NCBI GenBank assembly: GCA_039925865.1
Contig: JBDSYA010000333.1
Coordinates: 1-13,509 of the forward strand
From: JBDSYA01 sp039925865
Lineage (GTDB): Bacteria > Bacteroidota > Ignavibacteria > Tepidaquicellales > Tepidaquicellaceae
Reading direction: 5' to 3'
Length of the DNA stretch: 13,509 nucleotides
Shown here: positions 13,491-13,509 of the stretch, piece after piece
Numbering within the stretch: the stretch's first letter is position 1
Layout of the letters: the number at the start of each line of letters is the position of its first letter
Made by a program: the position numbers and the translations under genes
The notes under the pieces: generated by a model
Seen by the model: the letters and a program-made list of their open reading frames with translations, nothing else
The model's database searches: none
What the model was told of the DNA's origin: nothing

Positions 13491-13509
13491 AGCTGCTGAG
13501 TTTATGCCT

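Overview
The window is AT-rich chromosomal DNA from a Bacteroidetes/Ignavibacteria-like member of the FCB group. Four observations support this. The protein at 2920-4236 ends in a type IX secretion (Por) sorting domain with the motif NFPNPFNP. Most genes lack a Shine-Dalgarno sequence and have only an A-rich leader. Short exported and lipoprotein signal peptides are common. The promoter ahead of the merR-like gene has a Bacteroidetes-style TAnnTTTG element. A species cannot be named from the sequence.

Layout. Positions 1-5939 hold six plus-strand genes: the 3' part of an exported protein whose relatives are often labelled asparagine synthetase B; a periplasmic-binding lipoprotein of the BtuF/FhuD type that appears to start at a non-canonical ATT codon; a DUF2809 membrane protein; a six-repeat Asp-box propeller exported by type IX secretion, followed by a strong hairpin terminator; a small CARDB-like lipoprotein; and an EgtD-type histidine methyltransferase. 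Positions 5940-7832 hold an unlisted 34-residue membrane peptide with an unusually good ribosome binding site, then a three-part fusion of cyclic-nucleotide-binding, glutaredoxin-like and thioredoxin-reductase-like domains. Converging on it from the other strand are a UbiB/ABC1 atypical kinase (7884-9572) and an unknown three-helix membrane protein (9714-10100). A divergent spacer with an 18-bp perfect palindrome separates these from a secreted DUF1579-like protein (10272-10769).

The right third is minus-strand. It has a gene-poor spacer with hairpins (10770-11239), a two-gene metal-response operon (a MerR-family regulator with a mercury/lead-type cysteine triad plus a cysteine-rich thioredoxin-fold protein), and an exported serine hydrolase of the beta-lactamase/DD-peptidase fold.

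The most convincing theme is thiol, redox and metal chemistry: EgtD, the reductase-like fusion, and the MerR/thioredoxin pair. These genes sit on different transcripts and there is no proof that they cooperate. No CRISPR array, transposase, integrase, tRNA, rRNA or phage gene is visible, and no clear new multi-gene system was found. The best leads are the ATT-initiated lipoprotein, the 34-residue peptide, the leaderless merR promoter with its minimal two-gene operon, and the palindrome at 10191-10208.
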